From positions 1 through 39,433 of IMG/VR virus record IMGVR_UViG_3300034630_000007: a DNA stretch of 39,433 nt, one strand, 5' to 3'. The stretch comes from a virus. Both the position numbers and the translations under genes were made by a program. Within the stretch, counting starts at the first letter, position 1. Each line of letters starts with the position of its first letter. This document shows positions 15,594-22,970 of the stretch, in pieces. A model generated the notes under the pieces. That model was not told where the DNA came from. It did not search any database and saw only the letters and a program-made list of their open reading frames with translations.

Positions 15594-16261
15594 CTAGCGG
15601 GTTACCTTACTGCGCGGCGCGTACCAGGGCGGGCCGTCGACAGGGCGCGGCGTCGGCACGGGTGGCTCATAGTTCGGAAGGTTCATGGCCCGGCGCGCCA
15701 GCTTCTGGCGCTCTGCAAGCTTCGGTTTGCCAGACCTCAGATAGGCTTTTTCGACGATACGCGCGGCGTCATCGGCAGTGACTGCCTGGTCCAGTTGATC
15801 CAGAACTTTCTTCTCCGGCGTGTTCAGAAGCTCATGCTCCAGAAAGCCGTAGTTTGCTTCATACGATTCTGCGTCGTAGCCGTTCTGCTTGGCCCAATCC
15901 TCGAATGCCTCCCGGCGCGCTTTGTCCCATTGCATAAAACCGCGAGCATTGCCTTCATAGCGACCGGTATCGTACCCCCGTTGCCAGAGGTTGCCGCGCA
16001 GCGCCCCGAACCCACCGCTCTCATGGTCACCATTGCCGACAATTCCTGCAGTCTCGTGCTCACCCATTAGCATGCGCCGCTGCAGATCCCGCTTCATACG
16101 CGACGCGATATTGTCCGAGAGTTTGTCGTGCGCCGTGGTCGGCTTCATGCGTTCGGCCGGCAACACTCCGGGTTCTCGTCGAAGTACTTGATCGCCTCCC
16201 GAACGGATTGAATTCGGGCGGGCAGTCCCATCGAGTTGAGAAACTTGTCTTCAAGGTCCAT
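15594..16261 (-). pseudogene. Phage-type lysozyme effector, copy B, deleted and frameshifted
   Basis: It starts at ATG 16261 with AGGTGTGAA upstream and reads MDLEDKFLNSMGLPARIQSV then REAIKYFDEN, nearly identical to the first 30 residues of the intact lysozyme at 18072-18875. About 55 codons of linker are then missing, and the junction is out of frame (stop at 16145). The lysozyme domain continues in another frame from ~16166 (LPAERMKPTTAHDKLSDN), with the active-site region GNGDHESGGFG. The domain could still be made from an internal TTG/GTG or ATG at ~16148. A C-terminal Pro-rich tail (PVPTPRPVDGPPWYAPR) follows. Confidence 0.75.
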
Positions 16262-16347
16262 TTCACACCTAACGTGTTTGGGATTTGTCCTGCCTGCTTT
16301 GCCTGACCCTGAGCACATGTGACCAATCACGATGCACTAGCGAACGA

Positions 16348-16369
16348 GAGCGGCTCGTTGAAGCCGCTC
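16348..16369 (-). other. GC-rich hairpin after MCP fragment 2
   Basis: GAGCGGCT...AGCCGCTC, an 8-bp stem with a 6-nt loop, 32 bp after the stop of MCP fragment 2. It is a diverged copy of the hairpin after the intact MCP (18961-18982), so the duplicated block includes sequence beyond the MCP stop. No U-run follows. Confidence 0.6.
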
Positions 16370-16400
16370 AAGTTGCTTTGTGATCAGGCTCCAGAACGGC

Positions 16401-16742
16401 TCAGCTCGTAGCGCTCAACCCAAACAGGTCGGCCGCAACGCCGAGGCCCTTTTCGTTGTGCACCTTCAGCGTACCCTCGCCGATGATCACGCCCTTGTCG
16501 GCGTCGCCGGTCTTGGCCACGGCCTTGTCCTCCTGGATGCTGCGCAGCCAGAGGAAGGAGAGCATGTCGGTGTCGAGGAAGTAGGCGTTGCGCGCGAGCT
16601 TCGCGCTTCCCGCCTGCACCCGGTTCGGGTGGATCATCACCGTGCCGAACGGGCCTTCGTAATAGTCGGCGGACGCCACGATCGTGTTGCGCTCGCCGCC
16701 CTGAGAGACGGCGTAACGGAACGGCGCGACATTGGCGTCGGA
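16401..16742 (-). pseudogene. Truncated MCP copy, fragment 2 (3' ~342 bp)
   Basis: Nearly identical to the last ~342 bp of the MCP gene, in frame without internal stops through NRVQAGSAKLARNAYFLDTD to LFGLSATS-stop (one A to T change near the end). It lacks the first ~220 codons and begins right after the stop of the two-domain immunity-like gene. It has no start codon or ribosome-binding site of its own. It marks the start of the second cassette (fragment, lysozyme B, three-domain immunity). The low divergence from the intact copy indicates recent duplication or ongoing exchange. Confidence 0.9.
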
Positions 16743-16766
16743 AAGGACGATGACGAGGTCCGATCT

Positions 16767-17876
16767 TTAAGGCGCCACGTTGAAAAGCGTGTGGGGATCT
16801 GGCAAGACTGCAGCCTCGTTCAACGCATGGCGGCGGGAGCAGGAAAGAACGCTACCATCTGGCTTGTCGTCGGTAACGGCGAAAGCCTTTGCGGGTGCAT
16901 ATCCACCGTTCTCCTCCTCGTCCAGGTTGACGATCCATTGGCCCTCAACGTTCACACTTTCTGTCCTGCTCTCGATGACAAATGCCACCACACGCGGGCT
17001 CTCCTCTACGTGAAGGCTCCATGTGGTCGTCCCTTTGCGCGCCCGTCCGCCGATATGCCGCTCATAGCCTTTAAGCCGCATGCCCCAGGCGTGAACGATC
17101 CAGGGGAAATCGACGCGCACAACCGTCCCTCCTGATCCTGGCGTGTTGTCGCTGAGCTTGCGGGTGGTCGCCTTGACGGGGCCGAAGGCAGCCTTCTCGA
17201 CTTTCAGCGCCTCGAAGAAATCATCGCTGCAAGCGAGAAGCGCCTTCATGAGCCGATCCTGATCGATGAGCGGTGGGCCGCCGAGCTGTGGCGGCCCGAA
17301 AAGCTCCATCGGCTCCGGCATGGATATGCGGCGGGCTTCATTCTCCCACATCTTGCAGAAGACAAGGGTCTGGCGAGCGCCGGTCCGATAGTCGGCTTCG
17401 ATCCGCAGACCACTTGCAGATGGATCGGCCAACGATTGATCGAGCCATGTCTCCAATCCCTCTCTCTGCTCGTAGCGGGTTCCAAGCAGCGCATTGATGA
17501 GTTGCGCAACCGCTTCCGGAGCCTCCGCCATCCCAAAGCCCCATTCAGTTTGGCTCGGCTGTGCGCTTTCCACGGACCGATCCTGATCGTAGCGCAGCAG
17601 CGTGAAAGGTCCGACCTCAAGCGGCCGGCCAAAGGTCACGCGTTCATAGATGTGCTTGCCTCGCTCCGGGTGAAGCGCCTTCGTATCGGGATCTTCGAAC
17701 ACCTCGATTTTCACGGGCCCAAACGCTGCGCGCTCGCTCTTCAGCACGTCAAAGAACGTCGGCTTGCAGCTCAGGAATGCATCAACTATCCGCTCCGCCT
17801 GAGGCGAGGCCGCGACGGGTGACGTAAAACCGGTTGCCGTGAAAACGGCCAAAACCGCCAACAGAGATCTGAACAA
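16767..17876 (-). CDS. Periplasmic immunity-like protein, two-domain form (Imm-A)
   Basis: A 369-residue protein; the TTG at 17876 is preferred because AGGAGG lies just upstream and it opens directly on the signal peptide MFRSLLAVLAVFTATGFTSP, paralleling the GTG start of the one-domain paralog. Two copies of the shared domain follow: RIVDAFLSCKPTFFDVLKSE with closing LVFCKMW, and LMKALLACSDDFFEALKVE with closing VLSCSRR. Between them is the linker PEPMELFGPPQLGGPPL. Conserved elements include AFGPVK, a G-P-F-T-L/G-M-R-L strand and W-G-F/W-S-L-H-V. The gene follows the intact lysozyme effector closely and precedes MCP fragment 2. Inferred role: periplasmic inhibitor of the lysozyme. Confidence 0.7.
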   Translation of the reverse strand: MFRSLLAVLAVFTATGFTSPVAASPQAERIVDAFLSCKPTFFDVLKSERAAFGPVKIEVFEDPDTKALHPERGKHIYERVTFGRPLEVGPFTLLRYDQDRSVESAQPSQTEWGFGMAEAPEAVAQLINALLGTRYEQREGLETWLDQSLADPSASGLRIEADYRTGARQTLVFCKMWENEARRISMPEPMELFGPPQLGGPPLIDQDRLMKALLACSDDFFEALKVEKAAFGPVKATTRKLSDNTPGSGGTVVRVDFPWIVHAWGMRLKGYERHIGGRARKGTTTWSLHVEESPRVVAFVIESRTESVNVEGQWIVNLDEEENGGYAPAKAFAVTDDKPDGSVLSCSRRHALNEAAVLPDPHTLFNVAP

Positions 17877-18071
17877 GGCCCCTCCTCGGACACTTCCTGC
17901 ATCTCGGTTCGGCAAGCTCTTTCGCGTGGTCCGCTGCGAAGAAACGCCACCTGAAGCAGTAGAGCCACCGGCAAAATTCAACTTCCGGAACATAGAACAT
18001 TTAGAGAACACCTGCAACCGTTCCCATGGCAGATGTCCACAACCATCAAGGGCAGCACCCGAACGGTTGCG

Positions 18072-18875
18072 TCATGGGCGCTCCCGGGGTCTCGGCGTTT
18101 TCCAAGGGCGGTGATCGTAGGGCATGTCCTTTTCGTGGCCTGGCAGCTTCATCGCGTTTGCAGCCGCATACTGCCGCCTGTCTGCGTGCGCCTTATCCTT
18201 GTCCGGAGCGAGAAATTTGTCCGACACGAGTTTCGTTGCCGATTCAAGATCATCCGTCTGATAGAGCGCATTCATGAACTCACCCCAGTATTCGTCCGTG
18301 AGCTCCTTCTTCAGATAACCGTAGTTGGCCTCATAAGATTTCGGATCGAGATCTTTGCTATATTTTTCGAACGCGTCGCGTCTAGGCCCCGTCCACTGAG
18401 CCCAGCCTGCGCCGCCTCTGCCTCTGCCGCCGACGCCGACCTCCTGGTGGAATCGAAACCCACCACTTTCGTGATCAAGGTTTCCGACGATAGCAGCTGC
18501 CTGAAATTCACTGAGCTTGAACGTATGCTGAAGATCACGCTTCAAACGTTCGGCAATGTTGTCCGAGAGCTTGTCACGAGCACCGGTCGGTTTGAGGCGG
18601 TCGGCTGGCAACACTCGATCGTTGTTGTGGAACCTCGTCGTATCCGTCAGCGTACCGCGATAGGGCATCGGCGCCTTGCGAAAATCACCGCTCATGAGTT
18701 CGCTCGCCGGCGGATGCCGGAAGCGTGCACTCTCACCGCGCGGCGGCTCCACTTCGGCGATAGGCTTGCCGCTCGCCAATGCCGAATTCTCGTCAAAATA
18801 CTTGATCGCCTCCCGAACGGATTGAATTCGGGCGGGCAGTCCCATCGAGTTCAGAAACTTGTCTTCCAGGTTCAT
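18072..18875 (-). CDS. Phage-type lysozyme effector / virion lysozyme, copy A
   Basis: A 267-residue protein starting at ATG 18875 with AGGTGTGAA upstream. Domain 1 (residues 1-30, MNLEDKFLNSMGLPARIQSV plus REAIKYFDEN) is a helical leader shared with copy B and may be a targeting or docking segment. A ~65-residue polar linker follows. Domain 2 (about 98-255) is of the phage tail lysozyme type (PF18013-like): KLSDNIAERLKRDLQ, AAAIVGNLDHESGGFRF with probable catalytic E136, GWAQWTGPRRDAFEKY and YEANYGYLKKELTD. The C-terminus is basic and Pro-rich. No signal peptide is present. It follows the MCP and precedes a periplasmic two-domain immunity-like protein. It could be a virion-associated lysozyme for genome entry or a released antibacterial effector. 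Confidence 0.75.
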   Translation of the reverse strand: MNLEDKFLNSMGLPARIQSVREAIKYFDENSALASGKPIAEVEPPRGESARFRHPPASELMSGDFRKAPMPYRGTLTDTTRFHNNDRVLPADRLKPTGARDKLSDNIAERLKRDLQHTFKLSEFQAAAIVGNLDHESGGFRFHQEVGVGGRGRGGAGWAQWTGPRRDAFEKYSKDLDPKSYEANYGYLKKELTDEYWGEFMNALYQTDDLESATKLVSDKFLAPDKDKAHADRRQYAAANAMKLPGHEKDMPYDHRPWKTPRPRERP

Positions 18876-18960
18876 TTCACACCTATCGTGTTGGGATTTA
18901 TTGCGTGCACCTCGCACCGTCCAGCACAAGCGTCAGCGCTCACGAGGCGCCGACGAACGA

Positions 18961-18982
18961 GAGCGGCTCCTTGGAGCCGCTC
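18961..18982 (-). other. Perfect hairpin after the MCP gene
   Basis: GAGCGGCTCC-TT-GGAGCCGCTC, a perfect 10-bp stem located 30 bp after the MCP stop. On the minus strand it is not followed by a U-run, so it looks more like an mRNA 3'-end stabiliser or attenuator than a strong terminator. It would allow high MCP output with reduced read-through into the lysozyme gene. Confidence 0.6.
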
Positions 18983-19012
18983 AAGCCGAACCGCGGTCAG
19001 GTTCCAGGCCAA

Positions 19013-20008
19013 TCAGCTCGCCGCGCTCAGTCCAAACAGATCGGCCGCGACGCCCAAACCCTTTTCGTTGTGCACCTTCAGCGTGCCCTCGCCGATGATC
19101 ACGCCCTTGTCGGCGTCGCCGGTCTTGGCCACCGCCTTATCCTCCTGGATGTTGCGCAGCCAGAGGAAGGAGAGCATGTCCGTGTCGAGGAAGTAGGCAT
19201 TGCGCGCGAGTTTCGCACTACCCGCCTGCACCCGGTTCGGGTGGATCATCACCGTGCCGAACGGGCCTTCGTAATAGTCGGCGGTGGCGACGATGGTGTT
19301 GCGCTCGCCGCCTTGCGAGACGGCGTAACGGAACGGTGCGACGTTGGCGTCGGACATGAAGGTGACGAACACGCTCTTGACGTAGGGCGAGACCGAGACG
19401 TGGCGGAAGTTGGCGCCGTTCTGGTAGCCGGTCTGCATCACCTGGTCGAGGATCGCCTTGGTGAAGGGGCGCTGCGTGCCGTCGGTCGGCGCCACGGTCA
19501 GGCCCGTCGTCGGGTTATAGCCGCCATTGGCGCCGCCTGCCCCGCGCGAAACGTTGGTGGTCAGCCACGTCGGCAGCGAGCCGAGCTCGCGGGTGGCGCC
19601 GGCAACCGAAGCATTGGTGTCGGCGATCGCGAATTCGAGGTCCTTGCGGATCTCCACGCCCTTCTTCAGCTTCTGGTACTTGCGCTTCTGCACGTTGCCG
19701 GCCTCGGCCACCACTTCCTGGGTGGCGGAGATGATCCAGTCCTTGCGGAGAATCTGGGTGTAATTGCCAAGACGCGTCGGCGCGATGATCGATCCGAAGG
19801 TGTATTCGTCGCCTTCCTGGCGGATGTTCTCGCCGGGCGCGGCCAGTTCGTCGGTTTCCCATTCCGGGTGGTGCGTCTTGCACTTGCCCTTTTCGATCAG
19901 CGAATAGATCGGCGTATCCTCGGGCGTGATGCGGGAAACGACGTCGGAAAGGTCCTCGCGGTTGCCCACGGCCTGCGAGGTCGTGAAGGTGTTTGCTACG
20001 ACAGCCAT
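19013..20008 (-). CDS. Major capsid protein (SU10-type, DUF5309-like)
   Basis: A 331-residue protein matching the SU10-type major capsid family. It has an N-terminal MAVVANTFTTSQAVGNREDL, the family-typical VSRITPEDTPIYSLIEKGK and HPEWETDELAAP, a central YTQILRKDWIISATQE, and C-terminal RNTIVATADYYEGPFGTVMI and NAYFLDTDMLSFLWLRN. It is expected to form the HK97-fold shell. The start has AAGGACACTATC upstream. It follows the scaffold gene after a 166-bp gap with a GC hairpin. It is the only full-length copy; two truncated copies of its 3' end lie downstream at 16401-16742 and 13119-13602. Confidence 0.93.
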   Translation of the reverse strand: MAVVANTFTTSQAVGNREDLSDVVSRITPEDTPIYSLIEKGKCKTHHPEWETDELAAPGENIRQEGDEYTFGSIIAPTRLGNYTQILRKDWIISATQEVVAEAGNVQKRKYQKLKKGVEIRKDLEFAIADTNASVAGATRELGSLPTWLTTNVSRGAGGANGGYNPTTGLTVAPTDGTQRPFTKAILDQVMQTGYQNGANFRHVSVSPYVKSVFVTFMSDANVAPFRYAVSQGGERNTIVATADYYEGPFGTVMIHPNRVQAGSAKLARNAYFLDTDMLSFLWLRNIQEDKAVAKTGDADKGVIIGEGTLKVHNEKGLGVAADLFGLSAAS

Positions 20009-20046
20009 GATAGTGTCCTTGATTGATTGAGATGGTCATGAACGTC

Positions 20047-20062
20047 CGCGCCTGACGGCGCG
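20047..20062 (-). other. GC hairpin between scaffold and MCP
   Basis: CGCGCC-TGAC-GGCGCG, a 6-bp all-GC stem in the 166-bp gap between scaffold and MCP, about 40 bp upstream of the MCP start. There is no U-run. It might set the 5' end of a processed MCP message. Nothing else is recognisable in this gap. Confidence 0.4.
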
Positions 20063-20174
20063 CACGCTTGAGAGATCAGTTTTGGTTGGGAAGCGCAGGG
20101 AAGAATAGAATCTAGCAAAAACAACCGGATAGACGGCTTTCCAGACTCTGTTTGTTATGAGCGCCTGACTCTGA

Positions 20175-21125
20175 TCAGTCGAAGTCGACGCCCATCGCGT
20201 CGCGGATGGAGCCGCTTTTCGAAAGCCGTTGCATCGCCTCCCGGCTCCGTCCCGGCGCCTGTTCGGCTCTGGCCGCCGGCCTTGGCCGCGCTACCGGTGC
20301 CGGCGCCCTTTGCAGCTTGCTCAGCGCCCGCTTCTTCGCCTGCTCGGCGGCAAGGCCGAGGCGGGCATAATGCGCGAGCTTGAACAGACGATGGTCGGTC
20401 ACTTCACGCACCTCGGCTTCAGAAAAGCCGAGGGATTGCGCCACGTCGAAAGCCCCGGCAAAAAACGAGAGACGCCCCTCGGCATCCGCCGTCTCGGGAA
20501 AGGCTTCAATCAGCCTCGAGTTCTCCTCCTCGAGCTGTTCGTCGCTTTCCGCCTGCAAAAGCGCGTCGACCACCGCCGCCGGCGCCTCGCCGATCGAGAG
20601 GATCTCATCGATCCTCTGCAGCCCCGCCTGATGCAGCGCCCATAGCCGGCGATAGCCGTCAGGGTCGAGCGTTGCCATATGTTCCGGCGGTTCCGGCGGG
20701 ATCTGGCTGGCGATGAGGTTGGCAAAGGCGTTGGCCGATTGCGCCACCCGGCTTGCCATGCCTTCGAGCGCCCGCCCGCGATTGGCGATGTCCTGCGTCT
20801 TGTGGCGGTAGTCGCGGTCGCGCATATAGCCGAGCTTCAGCTCGGAAAACGGCACTTCCTCACCGCCCTTGAGCACGACCAGAAAATCCGCGTCGTCGTT
20901 GGCCGCCGCGTCCTCGTCAGGATCAGCCGGCTCGTCGTCGGGATGGGCTGTGTCGTCGGGGTCCTGGTCAAGGGCCTCTTCAGCGCCGTACTCGCTCGGC
21001 CCTCCCTCGTCCAGGTTGGCCCCGTCCTCGGGCTCCCAGAAATCGAGATCGGCATCGTCAAGCCCGGTCGCGGGGTCAACGGTTTTGCTCCCGCCAAAAG
21101 GCAGGTTGGCACTATCGTTCGTCAT
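20175..21125 (-). CDS. Capsid scaffolding protein
   Basis: A 316-residue, highly acidic then helical protein of the podoviral/SU10 scaffold type. Residues ~20-80 are very acidic (EPEDGANLDEGG, DQDPDDTAHPDDEPADPDED). The family-typical FSELKLGYMRDRDYRHKTQD follows at about residue 95. Long helices then run to a basic C-terminus (PVARPRPAARAEQAPGRSRE), the usual capsid-binding tail. It is immediately upstream of the MCP gene, the standard order. It should guide procapsid assembly and leave or be degraded before packaging. Confidence 0.88.
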   Translation of the reverse strand: MTNDSANLPFGGSKTVDPATGLDDADLDFWEPEDGANLDEGGPSEYGAEEALDQDPDDTAHPDDEPADPDEDAAANDDADFLVVLKGGEEVPFSELKLGYMRDRDYRHKTQDIANRGRALEGMASRVAQSANAFANLIASQIPPEPPEHMATLDPDGYRRLWALHQAGLQRIDEILSIGEAPAAVVDALLQAESDEQLEEENSRLIEAFPETADAEGRLSFFAGAFDVAQSLGFSEAEVREVTDHRLFKLAHYARLGLAAEQAKKRALSKLQRAPAPVARPRPAARAEQAPGRSREAMQRLSKSGSIRDAMGVDFD

Positions 21126-21207
21126 GGCGTGACCTTTTTGAGTAATATTTCAATACTTTGGCCGGACAGACATCTGCCTGAAACAGCCTCATGAAAGCGC
21201 TTGCCCG

Positions 21208-21444
21208 TCAGGCGGGTGCGCCCTTGCCGTCAGCCTTGGCTTGTTCCGTCAGAAACTTGAGCCTGGCACGGAAGTTGCGGATGGCGCGGGCTTCGGCTGC
21301 ATAGGCCGCCCGGCCGCTATCGTCAGTAAGGCCGGCATGAATGCAGCCATTGATCGCTGCCCATTCCTGTTCGTTCATCAGCGTGTCGAAGAAAGGCACG
21401 TCGAGAATGGCACGCGCAGCCGCGGCCCGGTCGTCTGGTTTCAT
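21208..21444 (-). CDS. Small head-module protein between portal and scaffold
   Basis: A 78-residue helical protein starting at ATG 21444 (MKPDDRAAAARAILDVPFFD), with GAGG about 8 nt upstream. It includes LMNEQEWAAINGCIHAGLTD and ends FLTEQAKADGKGAPA. Small genes of this size and composition lie between portal and scaffold in related phages and have no established function. It is the first core gene after the portal cargo island, so it defines that island's left boundary. Its leader contains one copy of a 36-bp direct repeat. Confidence 0.65.
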   Translation of the reverse strand: MKPDDRAAAARAILDVPFFDTLMNEQEWAAINGCIHAGLTDDSGRAAYAAEARAIRNFRARLKFLTEQAKADGKGAPA

Positions 21445-21504
21445 GCTGTTGACCTCGGTTGGAGAGCGATCGCTTTCGATCGAAATTTTGCGTCGAACGC
21501 TGCC

Positions 21505-21540
21505 TTGATTCTGCTTTTGTTCCGCGCTACCGCTGTGCGA
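21505..21540. repeat. 36-bp direct repeat, copy 1 (leader of head-module gene)
   Basis: This segment matches 22862-22897 at 34 of 36 positions (core TTCTGCTTTTGTTCCGCGC). It lies ~60 bp upstream of the small head-module gene; the second copy lies ~110 bp upstream of the candidate effector at 22136-22753. It may be a shared leader or promoter, or the scar of a recombination that inserted the 21.5-22.9 kb block. Confidence 0.8.
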
Positions 21541-21711
21541 ACCGGAGCAATCTGCCACCCTAGGTCACATTCGCAATTATCAAACGAACATGCCTGCCCA
21601 GCCATTCAGCATCAAAGGCCTCGGTCCGGATTGCCCATTCGGCGCAAGGCCTGAGCGGAGCGGATGGCCGGCACCAGTCACAGACGCGCGCGTCTATCGA
21701 ACGAGGAACCC

Positions 21712-22122
21712 ATGAGAAGATTATCGAGCCTGGGATTGTCAGCCCTGCTTCTGGCCGCCGTGACCTCCCCCACCTCGGCGAGCGGCCAATCGGGCGAGCC
21801 GCACTACCTCGTCAAGGCCTTTCTGCTCAAGGACGACAAGACCTTCGATCACGCGACGAACTGGTGCGGCGATAACAGCGTCTGCACCCTCACGGTCGGC
21901 GATTACGAGGTCGGCTTACGCTTCTTTATGGGCTACGGCAGCTACCGCCTGCGTGTTGCGTCGTCCTGGGATGGCGACAATCCCTGCTGCTTCTTCGCGG
22001 ATGGAACTTACGAGACCTCCGTCGCAAGCATCCGCCCTCACGCCGAAGTGCTCTACTACAAGACAGACGCTGGCCGCGTGAAACTCGGCACACTCTACAT
22101 CGCGCTCGAAAGCCTCAAGTAG
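21712..22122 (+). CDS. Secreted small protein of unknown function, possible immunity
   Basis: A 136-residue plus-strand protein starting at ATG 21712 with GAGGAAC upstream. A signal peptide (MRRLSSLGLSALLLAAVTSP) is followed by a mature beta-rich domain with four cysteines (NWCGDNSVCTLTV and NPCCFFADGT) and many aromatics (FFMGYGSYRLRVASSW). It runs convergently with the gene at 22136-22753, the stops being 13 bp apart. Periplasmic location and pairing with a candidate effector suggest an immunity role, but convergence rather than co-direction makes this weak. No family was recognised. Confidence 0.6.
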   Translation: MRRLSSLGLSALLLAAVTSPTSASGQSGEPHYLVKAFLLKDDKTFDHATNWCGDNSVCTLTVGDYEVGLRFFMGYGSYRLRVASSWDGDNPCCFFADGTYETSVASIRPHAEVLYYKTDAGRVKLGTLYIALESLK

Positions 22123-22135
22123 CCAGAACGACCGC

Positions 22136-22753
22136 TCACTCGCTCCACGTGTCGAGCGCTTTCCTCAGTGAAATGGGCTGCCGCTTCGGGTTGTTCCAGG
22201 GCGTAGGAGGCGTTACGCAGCCCAAGGGCTGGCGTGCATCCTTGTTGCCATTCGAGGCCCCGAGGGAAATGGGCCGCGCCTGCGATGAGTTATTCCAGGG
22301 GAGCTCTTCGCAATTGTCCGGCAACTTCGGTTGATTGCTATAAGGATCTTCATAGAATCCCTGGTGTTCCTTCTCGGCCAGCAGCTCCTGCATCGATTGG
22401 ATCGACGAAACGATATCCTTCAGAGCCGCCATCCCGTCGTCGTTCTTGACCTCGGACTGCAAGGTGTTAAGTTCGGTCTTTACGCCCTCAAGATTTCCCT
22501 GCATGCCACTCAGACCCTTCCGTGGCCTGGCGCTGTAGGTACCGTCACCACGTTCAGACAGCTTACCCAGAGATTTCCGCAGCCCTTCCGCCGTATATGC
22601 CGACGGGCCCTCAAGAGCGCTGCGCAAAAGGTCGTCGGCATAGGCCCTCGCATCCTCGGGGCTTAGATATCCCGCGCCGCGGCTTGGCAGATTGCGCTTG
22701 TCAACGGTTCCGGAGCCGGGCTTCGCACGGCCCGGAAAAATGAAATCTTCCAT
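22136..22753 (-). CDS. Candidate effector of unknown type
   Basis: A 205-residue protein starting at ATG 22753 (MEDFIFPGRAKPGSGTVDKR). Residues ~28-60 are helical (LSPEDARAYADDLLRSALEG), the middle is a probable coiled coil (MQGNLEGVKTELNTLQSEVK), and the C-terminus is Pro/Asn-rich with ELPWNNSSQARPISLGASNG and the end PISLRKALDTWSE. That end resembles the tail of the Tlde1-like effector (FSLRDALRFWE). Its upstream region carries a 36-bp repeat shared with a core head gene. Divergent small membrane proteins follow on the other strand. No catalytic motif is visible, and the effector role rests on context and tail similarity. Confidence 0.45.
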   Translation of the reverse strand: MEDFIFPGRAKPGSGTVDKRNLPSRGAGYLSPEDARAYADDLLRSALEGPSAYTAEGLRKSLGKLSERGDGTYSARPRKGLSGMQGNLEGVKTELNTLQSEVKNDDGMAALKDIVSSIQSMQELLAEKEHQGFYEDPYSNQPKLPDNCEELPWNNSSQARPISLGASNGNKDARQPLGCVTPPTPWNNPKRQPISLRKALDTWSE

Positions 22754-22861
22754 AGCATGGTCCTTCTGAAATGGTCGTTGCAGCCCGGCGTGCGTTCCCG
22801 CGTGCGAGGCGGCCAGTCTGAATTGGCTACTCCTCGCAGAGCGTGCCGAATGTGAATGGGA

Positions 22862-22897
22862 TTGATTCTGCTTTTGTTCCGCGCTACCAGTGTGCGA
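22862..22897. repeat. 36-bp direct repeat, copy 2
   Basis: The second copy of the repeat described at 21505-21540, with two mismatches near its right end. It lies in the 217-bp region between the candidate effector (minus) and the membrane-protein genes (plus). The interval between the two repeats contains exactly the convergent gene pair 21712-22122 and 22136-22753. Confidence 0.8.
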
Positions 22898-22970
22898 GCA
22901 TACAATGTTAAATGCCACTTTACCGGGCGGCGTAGTGCGGCCTCAAAGATCTCAACGGAATAGTCTTGCG

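Noticed and set aside
18072-18875. A classic lysis-cassette endolysin
   Set aside because: The lysis cluster at 362-1785 already has an endolysin with holin and spanins. This lysozyme sits after the MCP with an immunity-like partner and no holin, so it is more likely virion-associated or an effector.
18961-18982. Rho-independent terminator after the MCP
   Set aside because: The stem is perfect but is followed by TCGTTCG on the minus strand, not a U-run, so I list it only as a hairpin.
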